Shown here: in pieces, positions 1-8,972 of the stretch | How the letters are laid out: each line of letters opens with the position of its first letter | Numbering within the stretch: position 1 is the stretch's first letter | Assembly: GCF_030159055.1 (NCBI RefSeq) | Contig: NZ_BQXQ01000009.1 | Location: 79,100-143,099 of the forward strand | Length of the DNA stretch: 64,000 nucleotides | DNA from: Acidovorax sp. SUPP3334 | Lineage (GTDB): Bacteria > Pseudomonadota > Gammaproteobacteria > Burkholderiales > Burkholderiaceae_C | Reading direction: 5' to 3' | Program-made: the position numbers and the translations under genes | Notes under the pieces: generated by a model | The model's input: the letters and a program-made list of their open reading frames with translations, nothing else | The model's database searches: none | What the model was told of the DNA's origin: nothing

Positions 1-638
1 AAGTTGCAGCAGCGCTGAAGATTGCGCGAGACAAAGTGCTCTCGGATGCCTACATTGCAAAGATCGACAAACAAAGCACGCCTACCGATGCTGTCGCCGA
101 AAATTTGGCCCGAGACATCTACAAGGCCAAGCCTGAGCGCTTCAAAGCACCTGAACAAGTCCGTGTGAGGCACATTCTGGTTGAAGGCTCAGACGCCAAT
201 TCCCGCGCACAGATCGAAAAGATCCTGCAGGAACTCAAGACCGGCGCAGATTTTGGCAAGCTGGCCAAAGAGCGCTCTGCGGACAAAGGCTCTGCCGAAA
301 AGGGTGGAGATTTAGGCGCCTTCGAACGAGGCCGCATGGCGCCACAATTCGACGAAGCCGCTTTTGGTTTGACCAAGCCTGGACAACTGAGCGATGTGGT
401 CGAGACCCAATTCGGCTTTCACGTTCTCAAACTCGAAGAGCGTATTCCTGCACGCACCCGGGCGTTCAGCGAGGTTCGTGAAGAGTTGATGAATGAGGTT
501 CGCAACAACGTCCGCCAGGAAGCGCGTGTTGCCGAAGCCCAGAAGATGCAGCAGGAGGCGAAAATCGATGCCTCCGCGATTGCCTCTTACGCCCAGTCTT
601 ACGCGGCAAAGATTCCGCCCGTTAAGATGGCGCCCTGA
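1..638 (+). CDS. PpiC/parvulin-type peptidyl-prolyl cis-trans isomerase, 3' part
   Basis: The reading frame is open from base 3, so the gene starts outside the window; about 211 residues are visible. A parvulin domain lies roughly at visible residues 53-145. It opens with VRVRHILVEG, contains the KERSADKGSAEKGGDLG stretch and FGFHVLKLEE, and is followed by a basic, Gln/Ala-rich C-terminal helix. Parvulins isomerise Xaa-Pro bonds, and this domain arrangement is that of periplasmic or membrane-anchored PpiC/SurA-like foldases. The N-terminal signal or anchor cannot be seen, so the location is inferred. A strong terminator follows at once, which separates the gene from the exporter genes downstream. 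Base composition is visibly lower in GC than in the neighbours. Confidence 0.85.
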   Translation, partial: VAAALKIARDKVLSDAYIAKIDKQSTPTDAVAENLARDIYKAKPERFKAPEQVRVRHILVEGSDANSRAQIEKILQELKTGADFGKLAKERSADKGSAEKGGDLGAFERGRMAPQFDEAAFGLTKPGQLSDVVETQFGFHVLKLEERIPARTRAFSEVREELMNEVRNNVRQEARVAEAQKMQQEAKIDASAIASYAQSYAAKIPPVKMAP

Positions 639-658
639 TACTCCACGCTGGTGGAGGT

Positions 659-695
659 GAAGCAAGTGCTCCCTGGGGCACTTGCTTCTTTTCTT
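659..695 (+). terminator. Intrinsic terminator after the PpiC gene
   Basis: An 11-bp perfect stem, GAAGCAAGTGC (659-669) with GCACTTGCTTC (678-688), encloses an 8-nt loop and is followed by a T-rich tract (TTTTCTTT). Confidence 0.85.
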
Positions 696-731
696 TCCGA
701 TGTGCTGATTGCCATCCTCTGAACAAGCTGC

Positions 732-1532
732 ATGCAAACTTTGTGGAATGAATGGCGCGCGATCTGGAGTGCGCGCTCCTTGGTGTGGGTTCTTGTACAA
801 CGCGAGGTGGCCGCGCGCCACGCAGGTACTGCGGTTGGCGTGCTGTGGCCTTACCTCCAGCCTCTTTTGACGGTAGCTGCCTACTACTTGGTTTTCGACG
901 TCGTTTTTTCCATGCGACTGGGCGAAGGAGCGCCGACGCATGCCGTCGGTACTTTCCTGGTCGTGGGCGCATTGCCCTGGATGGCTTTTTGCGACGCTGT
1001 CTCGCGAGGAATGAACAGCCTCATTGAGGCGGGCAGCATGCTGCAGAAAAATCCCCTGCCTCCCGTGCTTTTCACGACCCGCTCGGTGCTGGCCAGTGCG
1101 GTAATTTTTGGCCCGCTGCTTTGCCTGGTGGCCTTGGCATACACACCGTTGCACGGTTTTCGACCCGCGATGCTCGCTCTGCTGCCATTGATGGCGCTGC
1201 AATTGGTGCTTTGCGTACTGCTCGGTTATCTGCTGGCCATCCTGGCGGCTGCGCTGAGGGACACGGTTCAGATCGTGGGATTTCTGCTGTCGGTGGGAAT
1301 TTATCTCACCCCCATTCTTTTTCCGCTGGCGATGTTTCCTGCCAACTGGCGCTGGGTGCTCTGGCTGAACCCGATGACCGCACTGGTGATCGGCTACCAA
1401 CAGGTGCTTCTGCAAGGCAATTGGCCGCCAGTAAGTGTGTGGGTGGCGGGTCTGGTGTGGCTGGTGGTTTTGGCATTGGCTCTCAACATCTTGGTCAAGC
1501 GCAGCCGCGATCAGTTGGTGGACTGGCTATGA
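732..1532 (+). CDS. ABC-2 type polysaccharide/O-antigen export permease (Wzm-like)
   Basis: A 266-residue polytopic membrane protein with about six hydrophobic segments. It has the family pattern of an amphipathic N-terminus (LVQREVAARHAGTAVGVLWP) followed by TM helices and a C-terminal LNPMTALVIGYQQVLL block. This is the ABC2_membrane/Wzm-TagG-KpsM family, which forms the inner-membrane channel that exports undecaprenol-linked O-antigen or other polysaccharide. Its stop overlaps the start of the ATPase gene by 4 bp (ATGA), so the two are translationally coupled. The exported polymer cannot be deduced. Confidence 0.9.
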   Translation: MQTLWNEWRAIWSARSLVWVLVQREVAARHAGTAVGVLWPYLQPLLTVAAYYLVFDVVFSMRLGEGAPTHAVGTFLVVGALPWMAFCDAVSRGMNSLIEAGSMLQKNPLPPVLFTTRSVLASAVIFGPLLCLVALAYTPLHGFRPAMLALLPLMALQLVLCVLLGYLLAILAAALRDTVQIVGFLLSVGIYLTPILFPLAMFPANWRWVLWLNPMTALVIGYQQVLLQGNWPPVSVWVAGLVWLVVLALALNILVKRSRDQLVDWL

Positions 1533-2863
1533 CGAACGTTCAACGCACTTCCGAGATCGTCCTGAAGGTGAAGAACGTCGGTAAAGAATATCGACTCTAC
1601 GCCTCACCCCGCCAACGCCTCAAATCCTTGATCACCGGCCGGTCTGCACACCGCAGCCACTGGGCGTTGCGCGATGTGTCGTTCGAACTGCAGCGGGGCC
1701 AGTGCATCGGTGTGATCGGCGACAACGGTGCTGGTAAAAGCTCGCTGCTCAAGTTGCTGGCGGGCACGCTACAGCCATCGACCGGCTCGATCGAGCGGGT
1801 GGGCCGGGTGACTGCCATTCTGGAACTGGGCGCAGGCTTTCATCCCGACTTCAGTGGCCGCGACAACCTGTACTTCGGCGGTAGCCTGATCGGGATCGAC
1901 CGCGAAGAGATGCAGCGGCTCGAGCCGGAGATCATCGAGTTCTGCGAATTGGGCGAGGCGCTGGACCGACCGGTCAAGACTTATTCGTCAGGAATGTCGG
2001 TCCGGCTGGCATTTGCGTTGGTGACCGCCGTTCAGCCCGACGTGCTGATCATCGATGAGGCGCTGGCGGTGGGCGATCAGCATTTTCAGAAGAAATGCGT
2101 GGACCGCATCATGGCGTTCCGCAACGCCGGCTGCACCATCCTGTTCTGCTCGCACAGTCCGTACCATATTCGCCACCTGTGCGATCTGGCGCTGTGGCTC
2201 GATGGAGGGCATGTCAAGCAGTTCGGCCTGACCGAGCCGGTGCTTGGCGCCTATGACGTGCACTCTCGACTGCGCAATGCGGAGACGATGCATGAAATGG
2301 CCGGGCAGGACGGTGCCAGCGATGCGCCGGCTCCCGACAATGGCGCGCCACTCGACGGCGACGATGTTTCTGCTGGGGCGGGGGAAGCGACAGCGAACGC
2401 CACTTCTGCAGGCCGCCGTCAACGCAACGGCAATGTCCCGGCCCGCGACGATGGCTCCGCTCGCATTCTTTCGGTCGATATCGGAAACCTGGGTGAACCG
2501 CAGGCCGGTTGCTACGGCCGGCTGTCCGGAAAAGACCTGGTCGCCACCATCCTCGTGCGGGGCCGCGGAAGCGAGCAGCCCAATGTCGGCTTCATGATCG
2601 AGCAGTCCAAGGGGGTCGGCATTACGTCCCTGGCGACCCACGAAGAGGGGGCGGCACCCGTGTCGCTGGGCGATGGTCTGTGGCGTTCGGTGCTCACGTT
2701 TCCCAACCTTCCGCTGCACAGCGGCGACTACGTCATCAGCGCGTTTCTTTTCGATGAGAGCGGACTGGTGGTGTATGACGAGTGGTTTCAGTTCCTGAAC
2801 TTCAATTGGGTGTCGCCGACGCTCATGCCGGGGCTGGTGAAATTGCCGCACCGCTGGGAATGA
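1529..2863 (+). CDS. Polysaccharide ABC transporter ATP-binding protein with C-terminal substrate-recognition domain (Wzt-like)
   Basis: The start is ATG at 1529, overlapping the permease stop; the frame is open far upstream but inside the permease gene. The product has 444 residues. The nucleotide-binding domain carries Walker A (GDNGAGKSS, about residues 64-72), the signature YSSGM near 152 and Walker B VLIIDEAL near 172. After about residue 250 comes an Ala/Gly/Asp-rich linker, then a beta-rich domain (about 310-444) matching the Wzt C-terminal domain that in the characterised O8/O9a systems recognises the modified end of the O-polysaccharide. Together with the permease it makes a complete ABC-dependent exporter. 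The methyltransferases downstream could make the terminal modification such exporters read; that link is inference. Confidence 0.9.
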   Translation: MTNVQRTSEIVLKVKNVGKEYRLYASPRQRLKSLITGRSAHRSHWALRDVSFELQRGQCIGVIGDNGAGKSSLLKLLAGTLQPSTGSIERVGRVTAILELGAGFHPDFSGRDNLYFGGSLIGIDREEMQRLEPEIIEFCELGEALDRPVKTYSSGMSVRLAFALVTAVQPDVLIIDEALAVGDQHFQKKCVDRIMAFRNAGCTILFCSHSPYHIRHLCDLALWLDGGHVKQFGLTEPVLGAYDVHSRLRNAETMHEMAGQDGASDAPAPDNGAPLDGDDVSAGAGEATANATSAGRRQRNGNVPARDDGSARILSVDIGNLGEPQAGCYGRLSGKDLVATILVRGRGSEQPNVGFMIEQSKGVGITSLATHEEGAAPVSLGDGLWRSVLTFPNLPLHSGDYVISAFLFDESGLVVYDEWFQFLNFNWVSPTLMPGLVKLPHRWE

Positions 2864-2940
2864 GACCCGGCGATTCGCTGCGGATCATTGCGGATCGCTG
2901 GGTTCAGCATCGAAGGCGGGCATTCATCATCTGGGTTGAG

Positions 2941-2997
2941 TGCTATGTTTTTAATAGCAATATGCCCTAGTAGAATATGCGCTGGAGCCTTTTTATG
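2941..2997 (+). repeat. Short interspersed repeat, family A, copy 1 (intergenic)
   Basis: Inverted arms TGCTAT (2941) and ATAGCA (2954) start 13 nt apart. CTAG follows at 2967 and CTGGAGCC at 2982, 28 nt after the second arm, then a T5 run. It lies between the exporter ATPase gene and the first methyltransferase gene. The 2864-3049 gap holds nothing else that I recognise. Confidence 0.75.
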
Positions 2998-3049
2998 CCA
3001 ATGAAGTTCGCATGCCTTTTCGGCACGGTCTTCACCCGGCCCTTTACCC

Positions 3050-3940
3050 ATGAATGACTTGACCGCCCCTTCTCAAACAGCCGCCGAGTGGCTGGCCCGT
3101 GGACAGCAGCACCTGGAGCGCGGCGAACGTGCGCTGGCCGCAGAGGCTTTGCGCCATGCCTTGCAGGATCGCGAAACGCGCCTGACGGCGCACCAGTTGA
3201 TCGAGCAGCACACCCTGCCAGGTGCCTTCTCTCAGATGATGGGGCTGAACTGCGAGATCTCGCGCGCGGACGACATCTTCCGTTTCTTCGAGGGTCACCC
3301 CTCCAGCACCAACCCGCTGCGCGACTACCTGGCGGATGGCTGGCGGACGCTTTCCGAGCTGATGGTGCTGCTGGAGGCCGTGGACCGGCCATTGCTCAAG
3401 ACCCGGCACTTCATGGAGTTTGCCAGTGGCCATGGCCGTTTCACGCGGCATTTGGTGAAGGCGCTGGGAGCGGAGCGCGTGACCGTTTCCGACGTGGTTC
3501 CGGACGCCATGCAGTTCGCACAGGGCACCTTCGGCGTGCGCAGTGTTCTTTCTTCCACCGTGCCGGAAGACGTGGTTTGGGACCAGAAGTACGACGTGGT
3601 GTTCGTGCTGTCGCTGTTCAGCCATTTGCCGCGCCGTACCTGGTCCCGCTGGCTGCAATGCCTGTACGAGGGCGTCGCCCCCGGTGGTGTTCTGGTGTTC
3701 TCCACCCATGGCTTGAAGGCGGCTGCGCATGACAGCGTTCCGCTGGACGACGAAGGCTTTTTCTTTGCGCCATCCAGCGAGTCCCAGGCGATCGATGTGC
3801 AGGAATACGGCACGGCCTTCACGTCCGAAGCGTTTGTCCTCGCGCGCATCGCCGAAACCGTGGGCATGGACCGGCTCATCCACCGGGTGCCGGTGCATTT
3901 TTGGAATCACCAGGACGCTTACGTACTGGCCAAGCCCTGA
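3050..3940 (+). CDS. Class I SAM-dependent methyltransferase
   Basis: A 296-residue protein. An N-terminal helical part (about 1-45, reading like a degenerate TPR) precedes a class I methyltransferase fold: motif I MEFASGHGRF near 122-131, the acidic end of beta 2 at VTVSDVVPDAM, and a motif IV-like stretch YDVVFVLSLFSHLP. The acceptor is unknown. Its place directly after a Wzm/Wzt exporter and before a second methyltransferase suggests a polysaccharide or lipid-linked sugar as substrate (inference). The ATG at 3050 gives the only full-length domain. Confidence 0.8.
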   Translation: MNDLTAPSQTAAEWLARGQQHLERGERALAAEALRHALQDRETRLTAHQLIEQHTLPGAFSQMMGLNCEISRADDIFRFFEGHPSSTNPLRDYLADGWRTLSELMVLLEAVDRPLLKTRHFMEFASGHGRFTRHLVKALGAERVTVSDVVPDAMQFAQGTFGVRSVLSSTVPEDVVWDQKYDVVFVLSLFSHLPRRTWSRWLQCLYEGVAPGGVLVFSTHGLKAAAHDSVPLDDEGFFFAPSSESQAIDVQEYGTAFTSEAFVLARIAETVGMDRLIHRVPVHFWNHQDAYVLAKP

Positions 3941-4006
3941 AGGCTTGCCGGCTGATGGCTCCCCGGTGCTCTGCTTTCTCTTTCTTTCCGCGATAGGCGC
4001 CTGCCC

Positions 4007-4864
4007 ATGACCACCTTGTTCGATCGCATCCAGCAACGATTCTGGGGACCGCCCCAGTGGGATGCCGAACGCATCTCGGACGAATGGTTCCGGGCGCATT
4101 TCCACTACGCCGCCGACGTCGTCCAGCATTGGCTGGGCTCCGCGCTGGACGTGAAAACTGCGAGGCTGCTCAATTTCGGATGCGGCGATGGCATCACGGA
4201 TCTGGCCCTGGCTTTGCGGCATGGAGCGACGGCGATCCATGGCATCGACATCCGGCAGGAGTATTCCAAATTGCCGCGCATCGCCAGGGAGCAACTGGGC
4301 CTTCGCCGCGTCCCCAAGGCCTTGAGCTTTGAAACCATCGCACCCGCCACGCCATTGGCCGGGCGGAGGCCTGTCGACGGAATTTTCAGTTGGTCCACCT
4401 TCGAGCACGTGAGCAAGGACCAACTCGAGCCCATTGCCCGCGATCTCTATGCCGCATTGAATCCCGGGGGCGTGTTCTTCCTGCAGATCGAGCCGCTGTA
4501 CTTTTCGCCGTTCGGTTCGCACCTGCGGCGCTATGACGACGTTCCGTGGCATCACCTGCTCGTCAGCGACGAAGAGCTCTGGGCCATCATCCAGGCGCAT
4601 GAAGGACCGATCGACGGCGCCGAGCGGGATTTTGGTTTCGACGACTTCGGGGTCGAGGGATACAAGAGGTTTGTCTTCAATGAGTACAAGACTTTGAACC
4701 GGCTGACGGCGGACGAACTCGTCGCCTTGATGACCCAGGTGGGATTCCACGTCATCCGCCAGGAGCGCCGCAGTTTGGAGATGGCGGTTCCACCAGCTTT
4801 GCAGGACAAGTATCCGCAAGAGCTGCTCCTCAACAACGAGATCTTTTTGCTGCTGGGTAAATGA
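4007..4864 (+). CDS. Class I SAM-dependent methyltransferase
   Basis: A 285-residue protein with motif I LLNFGCGDGITD near residues 55-66, the acidic residue of beta 2 in IHGIDIRQEY, and a post-motif region FSWSTFEHV typical of the Methyltransf_11/23 group. It is 66 bp downstream of the first methyltransferase and in the same direction, so the two are probably co-transcribed. It ends just before a bidirectional terminator. Substrate unknown; the location suggests modification of surface polysaccharide. Confidence 0.8.
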   Translation: MTTLFDRIQQRFWGPPQWDAERISDEWFRAHFHYAADVVQHWLGSALDVKTARLLNFGCGDGITDLALALRHGATAIHGIDIRQEYSKLPRIAREQLGLRRVPKALSFETIAPATPLAGRRPVDGIFSWSTFEHVSKDQLEPIARDLYAALNPGGVFFLQIEPLYFSPFGSHLRRYDDVPWHHLLVSDEELWAIIQAHEGPIDGAERDFGFDDFGVEGYKRFVFNEYKTLNRLTADELVALMTQVGFHVIRQERRSLEMAVPPALQDKYPQELLLNNEIFLLLGK

Positions 4865-4952
4865 TCGATGGCCATCATCTGATGGTTGCGTGAGGTTGCC
4901 GCGGCGTGCCGGTTCGCACAGCCCGCCGACTGCGCTTGTCATCTCGCCAATT

Positions 4953-4984
4953 AAAAGGGCTGCCATTTCTGGCAGCCCTTTTTA
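4953..4984. terminator. Bidirectional intrinsic terminator between convergent genes
   Basis: A 12-bp perfect stem, AAAAGGGCTGCC (4953-4964) with GGCAGCCCTTTT (4971-4982), has a 6-nt loop. An A tract on one side and a T tract on the other let it work on both strands. It separates the methyltransferase gene from the large glycosyltransferase gene on the opposite strand. Confidence 0.9.
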
Positions 4985-5005
4985 CTGTTGCGACAGACCG
5001 TGCGG

Positions 5006-8000
5006 TCAGGCCTGCAGCCAGTTTTTGACCCGTCGTTGCCAATGCGCTGGAATGCGTTGGGCAACGCCGCGCAGCACTGGCAAGGACCGCAGATACACCA
5101 CCGCGGAAAGCACGCCGGACTTGGCGGCAGCGGCGGGAGTGGCTTGCGGCAGGTATTGCTGCAGGTCGGCCATGGCGATGGATTGCAGGGGTGTCGGGAG
5201 CGCAATGTTCTCCAGGTAGTCCGATTCGTAGCGGAAAGGCGCGGCGTTTGACGCATGCAGCGCGGGGGCATCGGGCTGCGACTCTGCCAAGGCCGGCGCC
5301 TCGCCCGTGGCGAATTGCTGGTCGCGAACTTGACTGAACCAGGCCAGCCATTGGGCAGGGGTCGCATCCCAGGGGTGGACCCAGCTCCAGGGCCGTCCGG
5401 ACAAGCGTTCGGCGAATGCGCCGATGTCGGGTACCACCACCGGCAGGCCGGCCAGCAGAGCGGCGCTCAGCGTGTAGCTGTAGGTCTCTGGCCACTGCGC
5501 AGGGAACCAGACCAGGTCCGGCTCCAGCCATTGCAGCAGGCCCGGCAGGTCCTTTTCTTCGTATTCCCCGTGAATCGTCAGGCGCGCACGCGGCTGTGTC
5601 TGCAGATGTCGGTAGCCGTAGCCGATCAGGTGAAAGTCCACCAGGGCATTGCGGCGCGCTGCTTCGATGGCAACGGCCTCCAGGACATCCGCGCCCTTGA
5701 TGGCACTGAGCGCACCGATCACGACGACCTTGAGCCGCTGGCCCGGCAGCAGCGTGCGCGGTGCGGGCACAGGCAGCGACGCGCTGTCCGGCAGGTCGGT
5801 GTGCGGCACTGCATGCACGTGCGCCGCAGGCGCAAAGCCGGCAATGCGCCGAGCCGTGTCGTGGCTGGGCGCCAGCACGCGGCGTGCGCCGGTGAGCAGT
5901 CGGGCATTCGCACCGCGCCACTCGGCGACGGTGCCGCCCATGGGCGAGTGCATGTCGGGGGCGCAGCACTTGCACTGCCCGGGACCGATCTCGCCCGCGT
6001 ACCGGTTGGTCGCGTCGGTCATCGAGATGTGGGTGCAGTAGCTGTAGTAGTCGTGCGCGGTGAAGTCGTACGGCACATCCAGCAGGTGCGGGATGTTGCG
6101 CACCTCCTGGCCATGTCCGAGCAAATGGTGGAAGTGCACATGGCGCACGCCCAGCTGCCTCAGGACGCCGAGCAGATCGTCGTACTGGTCGTTCAGGCGG
6201 AACGTGAGCTCGAAGCCTTCATCTGCGCTCGCCATGCGCAGCCGCACGCTGTGTCCGGGAGCCGGCGTGAGGGTCAGGAACGTGGCCTGGTCCGCCAGGT
6301 AAGAGGCCAGTTCACGGACGTGCCGGACGGTGCCACCCGCGCGGTCGTGCAACACGGCGAGAACGGCCGGCACCCCGGCTTCGGCCATGCGGGCGACGTC
6401 GAGTGCCAGGCGGTATGGCTGCGCCGGATCGGCCTGCACGAACGCGTGCACGTCGCGTTCGTAGCGGGGGTGCAGGCGGCGCAGGGTTTCCATGGCGGCC
6501 AGTTCACGCGGGCTCTTGCTGTCGCCGAAGCTGACCCCGCCGGTGTGCAGCACGAAGGTGTCCAGCAGGTGCAGATTGCGCCAGCCGGCGGCGTGCGCGC
6601 GCTGGCAGAAATCGTTCTCTTCGCCGTAGCCTTTGCCGAAGTGCTCGGTGTCGAACAGGCCCAGCTGCACCAGGCAGTCGCGCCGGATGTACATGCAGAA
6701 CCCGACGCCCGTGGGTACGTCCACCACCGCGCCCGGGTTGGTCGCGGCACACAGCGCGTCCAGGCGTGCCGTGTCGTAGCCCGCAGGCAGATCGTTGTCC
6801 TTGCAAAAGCGCGGATAGCTGCAGATGGTGGCGTTGTTGGAGAACGGGGTGACCGAGGCCACCTTGGCATCGCCATACGCCGCCCGGCGGATCCGATCGA
6901 GCCAGTCGTTCGCGACTTCGGTGTCGCTGTTGAGCAGCAGCACGTCGTTGGTGCCGCTCAAAGCCATGCCGCGGTTGACGGTGCCGACGAAGCCGAGGTT
7001 CTCCTCGTTTTCGAGCAGCATGATGCGCTCGTCCTGCGTGGCCCGCTCGCGCAGCCAGGCAGTCACTTCAGGCTCGGGGCTGGCATCGTTGATGACGATC
7101 AGGCGATAGGCGGTGGCACAAGGGCTGGCCAAGACCGAATCGACGCACATCTGCGTGTCCGCCAGGCCGCGGTAGACCGGGACGATCACGTCCACGGGGT
7201 GCGACGGTGGCGTGACTTGCACAGGCCCCTGCGCCGTGGTCGCGGCATGCTTGGGCGCGCGTCCCAGAAGACGGTCCAGGCGCATCTTGGTATGGACCAG
7301 GGGACGGGTGGCGCGGAACACGGTGGAGTTTTCGATGGTTTTCAAATGGTGGGTGAGGGCGCCGTAGTCGTGCTGCAGGCGACCCAGTTCATGTTGCAAG
7401 CGGGTGGCATTGCGCTGGAACTGCGCGGATTCCAATTGCAGGTCGGCCCGCTGGCGCAGCAGCGTTTCGGTGCTGCTCTTGAGGGTTTGGTTGTGCTCCT
7501 GGAGGGCCTGGTTGTGGTATTCCAGCGTGCGCTTGTCGCCTTCCAGGGCGTCTTTCTGATCGCCCAGCGCCCGCTTTTCGCGTTCGAGCGCCTCACGGGT
7601 TTCGCGCAACCGCTGCTCCGCGTCGCGGTGAGCCTGGGCGACGTCCTTTTCCAGGGTGGAGATGCGATCTTGCAAAGGGAAGACGGCATTGGAAAGCGCC
7701 AGGTAGTCGGCCGACATGGGCCAACCCAGTTCGATGTCCAGCATGGCCCCCTCGCCACCGTGGGCGGTGAGGATCTCTCGCGGAATCGGCAATTCCATCC
7801 AGGGGTCGTCCCCGGTCAGCAGCAACAAGGTGGCCGGAGAAGCGGCGGGCATGGGCTGTTCCCAGACGATCTGGCTGTGCGGAGCCTTGGCCAGCAGCGA
7901 CCGCGACGCGCTGTCCGCCTGCCACGTCCAGACGGCCTCGCCCTGGGCGTTGCGCAGCACGATGCCGTGCAGGTGCATGAACCCGGGGCGGTCTGCGGGG

Positions 8001-8896
8001 TCGAGCCGCACGTTGGTCAGGGGCGCGTCCATGCCAGGCAGGGCGAACCGGACCGTCTGGCGGTCACGGCCGATGATGCCGGTGGATGTCAGCTTTCGGT
8101 CTTCGGCATATTGGCCCGACTGGCCGAGATATAGCTGGGCAGTGAACAGGGCATGGGCGTCCTGTGCGTCTGCGACGCCACCCTGGTCTGCGGTGATCGC
8201 CTGCGCGGCAGGCTGCGCTGCCGCGATGAACTGGTAGGCCATGGCATCGGGCGCGATCAGCAGGTGCCGCGCCACGGCGGGGGGCAGCAGGTCGAACGCG
8301 GCCTTGAACTCGGACTCGGGCACTTCGCGGCGCACGGTGTCGATCTGGTCGACCGCCCAGCGCTGCTCACCGAGAAAACGCGCCAGAGACCGCCGGGTAA
8401 AGAAGCGAAGGTGGGTGCGGTCCAGCAAGCCTTCTTCGCGGTAGCGGAACTCGCCTTGCAGCAATTCCGCGATCAACCCGCAATAACCGGCGTTGGGTAC
8501 TGAAATCAGCAGTTGGCCGCCGGGTGCCAGCAATTGGCGGCACTGCGCCAGGATTCCCTCGGGGCGCCGCAGGTGCTCCAGCACGTCGGCACACACGATG
8601 TAGTCGTACCGTTGCCCGGTAAAAAGGGTAACGAGATCGCAGGCCTCCAGATCGGCCACTTCGACGCGGCGATAGTGGGGGCGGGCATGATCCGCTTCGG
8701 CTTCGCTGAGCGTGACGCCGTCGCTGGTGCAGCCGCGTGTTTCTGCCAGGTATTGCCCGAGTGCGCCGCTGCCGCAGCCCAGGTCGAGCACCGTGGATCC
8801 CTCGCGGACAAGGCTCGCCAGCACGGAAAGAGAGGTGCGCTCGTCTTGCTTGATGGTGCGCAGATAGACGTGCAAATCCTCGATTGTTTGGGTCAT
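5006..8896 (-). CDS. Large multidomain protein: methyltransferase, coiled coil, GT2 glycosyltransferase and GT-B glycosyltransferase
   Basis: The start at ATG 8896 gives 1296 residues; the frame extends 26 codons upstream, but the protein family begins at MTQTIEDLHVYL. Domains in order: a class I methyltransferase (about 1-235; VLDLGCGSGALG near 37-48, ADVLEHLRRP); a beta-rich segment (about 250-405) that I cannot name; a long charged coiled coil (about 410-545); a GT-A/GT2 domain (about 569-830; VDVIVPVYRG, LLLNSDTEV as DxD-type motif, and a GEENDFCQRAH acceptor-site motif); and a C-terminal GT-B/group-1-like domain (about 835-1296; GGTVRHVRELASYL). Such proteins assemble or cap surface polysaccharides and the coiled coil can act as a molecular ruler, but the sugar specificity is unknown. 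It is transcribed divergently from the next GT2 gene. Confidence 0.88.
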   Translation of the reverse strand: MTQTIEDLHVYLRTIKQDERTSLSVLASLVREGSTVLDLGCGSGALGQYLAETRGCTSDGVTLSEAEADHARPHYRRVEVADLEACDLVTLFTGQRYDYIVCADVLEHLRRPEGILAQCRQLLAPGGQLLISVPNAGYCGLIAELLQGEFRYREEGLLDRTHLRFFTRRSLARFLGEQRWAVDQIDTVRREVPESEFKAAFDLLPPAVARHLLIAPDAMAYQFIAAAQPAAQAITADQGGVADAQDAHALFTAQLYLGQSGQYAEDRKLTSTGIIGRDRQTVRFALPGMDAPLTNVRLDPADRPGFMHLHGIVLRNAQGEAVWTWQADSASRSLLAKAPHSQIVWEQPMPAASPATLLLLTGDDPWMELPIPREILTAHGGEGAMLDIELGWPMSADYLALSNAVFPLQDRISTLEKDVAQAHRDAEQRLRETREALEREKRALGDQKDALEGDKRTLEYHNQALQEHNQTLKSSTETLLRQRADLQLESAQFQRNATRLQHELGRLQHDYGALTHHLKTIENSTVFRATRPLVHTKMRLDRLLGRAPKHAATTAQGPVQVTPPSHPVDVIVPVYRGLADTQMCVDSVLASPCATAYRLIVINDASPEPEVTAWLRERATQDERIMLLENEENLGFVGTVNRGMALSGTNDVLLLNSDTEVANDWLDRIRRAAYGDAKVASVTPFSNNATICSYPRFCKDNDLPAGYDTARLDALCAATNPGAVVDVPTGVGFCMYIRRDCLVQLGLFDTEHFGKGYGEENDFCQRAHAAGWRNLHLLDTFVLHTGGVSFGDSKSPRELAAMETLRRLHPRYERDVHAFVQADPAQPYRLALDVARMAEAGVPAVLAVLHDRAGGTVRHVRELASYLADQATFLTLTPAPGHSVRLRMASADEGFELTFRLNDQYDDLLGVLRQLGVRHVHFHHLLGHGQEVRNIPHLLDVPYDFTAHDYYSYCTHISMTDATNRYAGEIGPGQCKCCAPDMHSPMGGTVAEWRGANARLLTGARRVLAPSHDTARRIAGFAPAAHVHAVPHTDLPDSASLPVPAPRTLLPGQRLKVVVIGALSAIKGADVLEAVAIEAARRNALVDFHLIGYGYRHLQTQPRARLTIHGEYEEKDLPGLLQWLEPDLVWFPAQWPETYSYTLSAALLAGLPVVVPDIGAFAERLSGRPWSWVHPWDATPAQWLAWFSQVRDQQFATGEAPALAESQPDAPALHASNAAPFRYESDYLENIALPTPLQSIAMADLQQYLPQATPAAAAKSGVLSAVVYLRSLPVLRGVAQRIPAHWQRRVKNWLQA

Positions 8897-8972
8897 CCCG
8901 AGATTATGACGGGCGCATGGCAGCCGCCTGTTTGGCGGCCCGTTGTGCCGAGCAGACGACAATACGCGGTTC

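Noticed and set aside
5255..8134. A 959-codon open frame on the plus strand opposite the large glycosyltransferase gene
   Set aside because: It is an antisense shadow typical of GC-rich genes; the minus-strand frame has clear domains and the plus-strand product has none.
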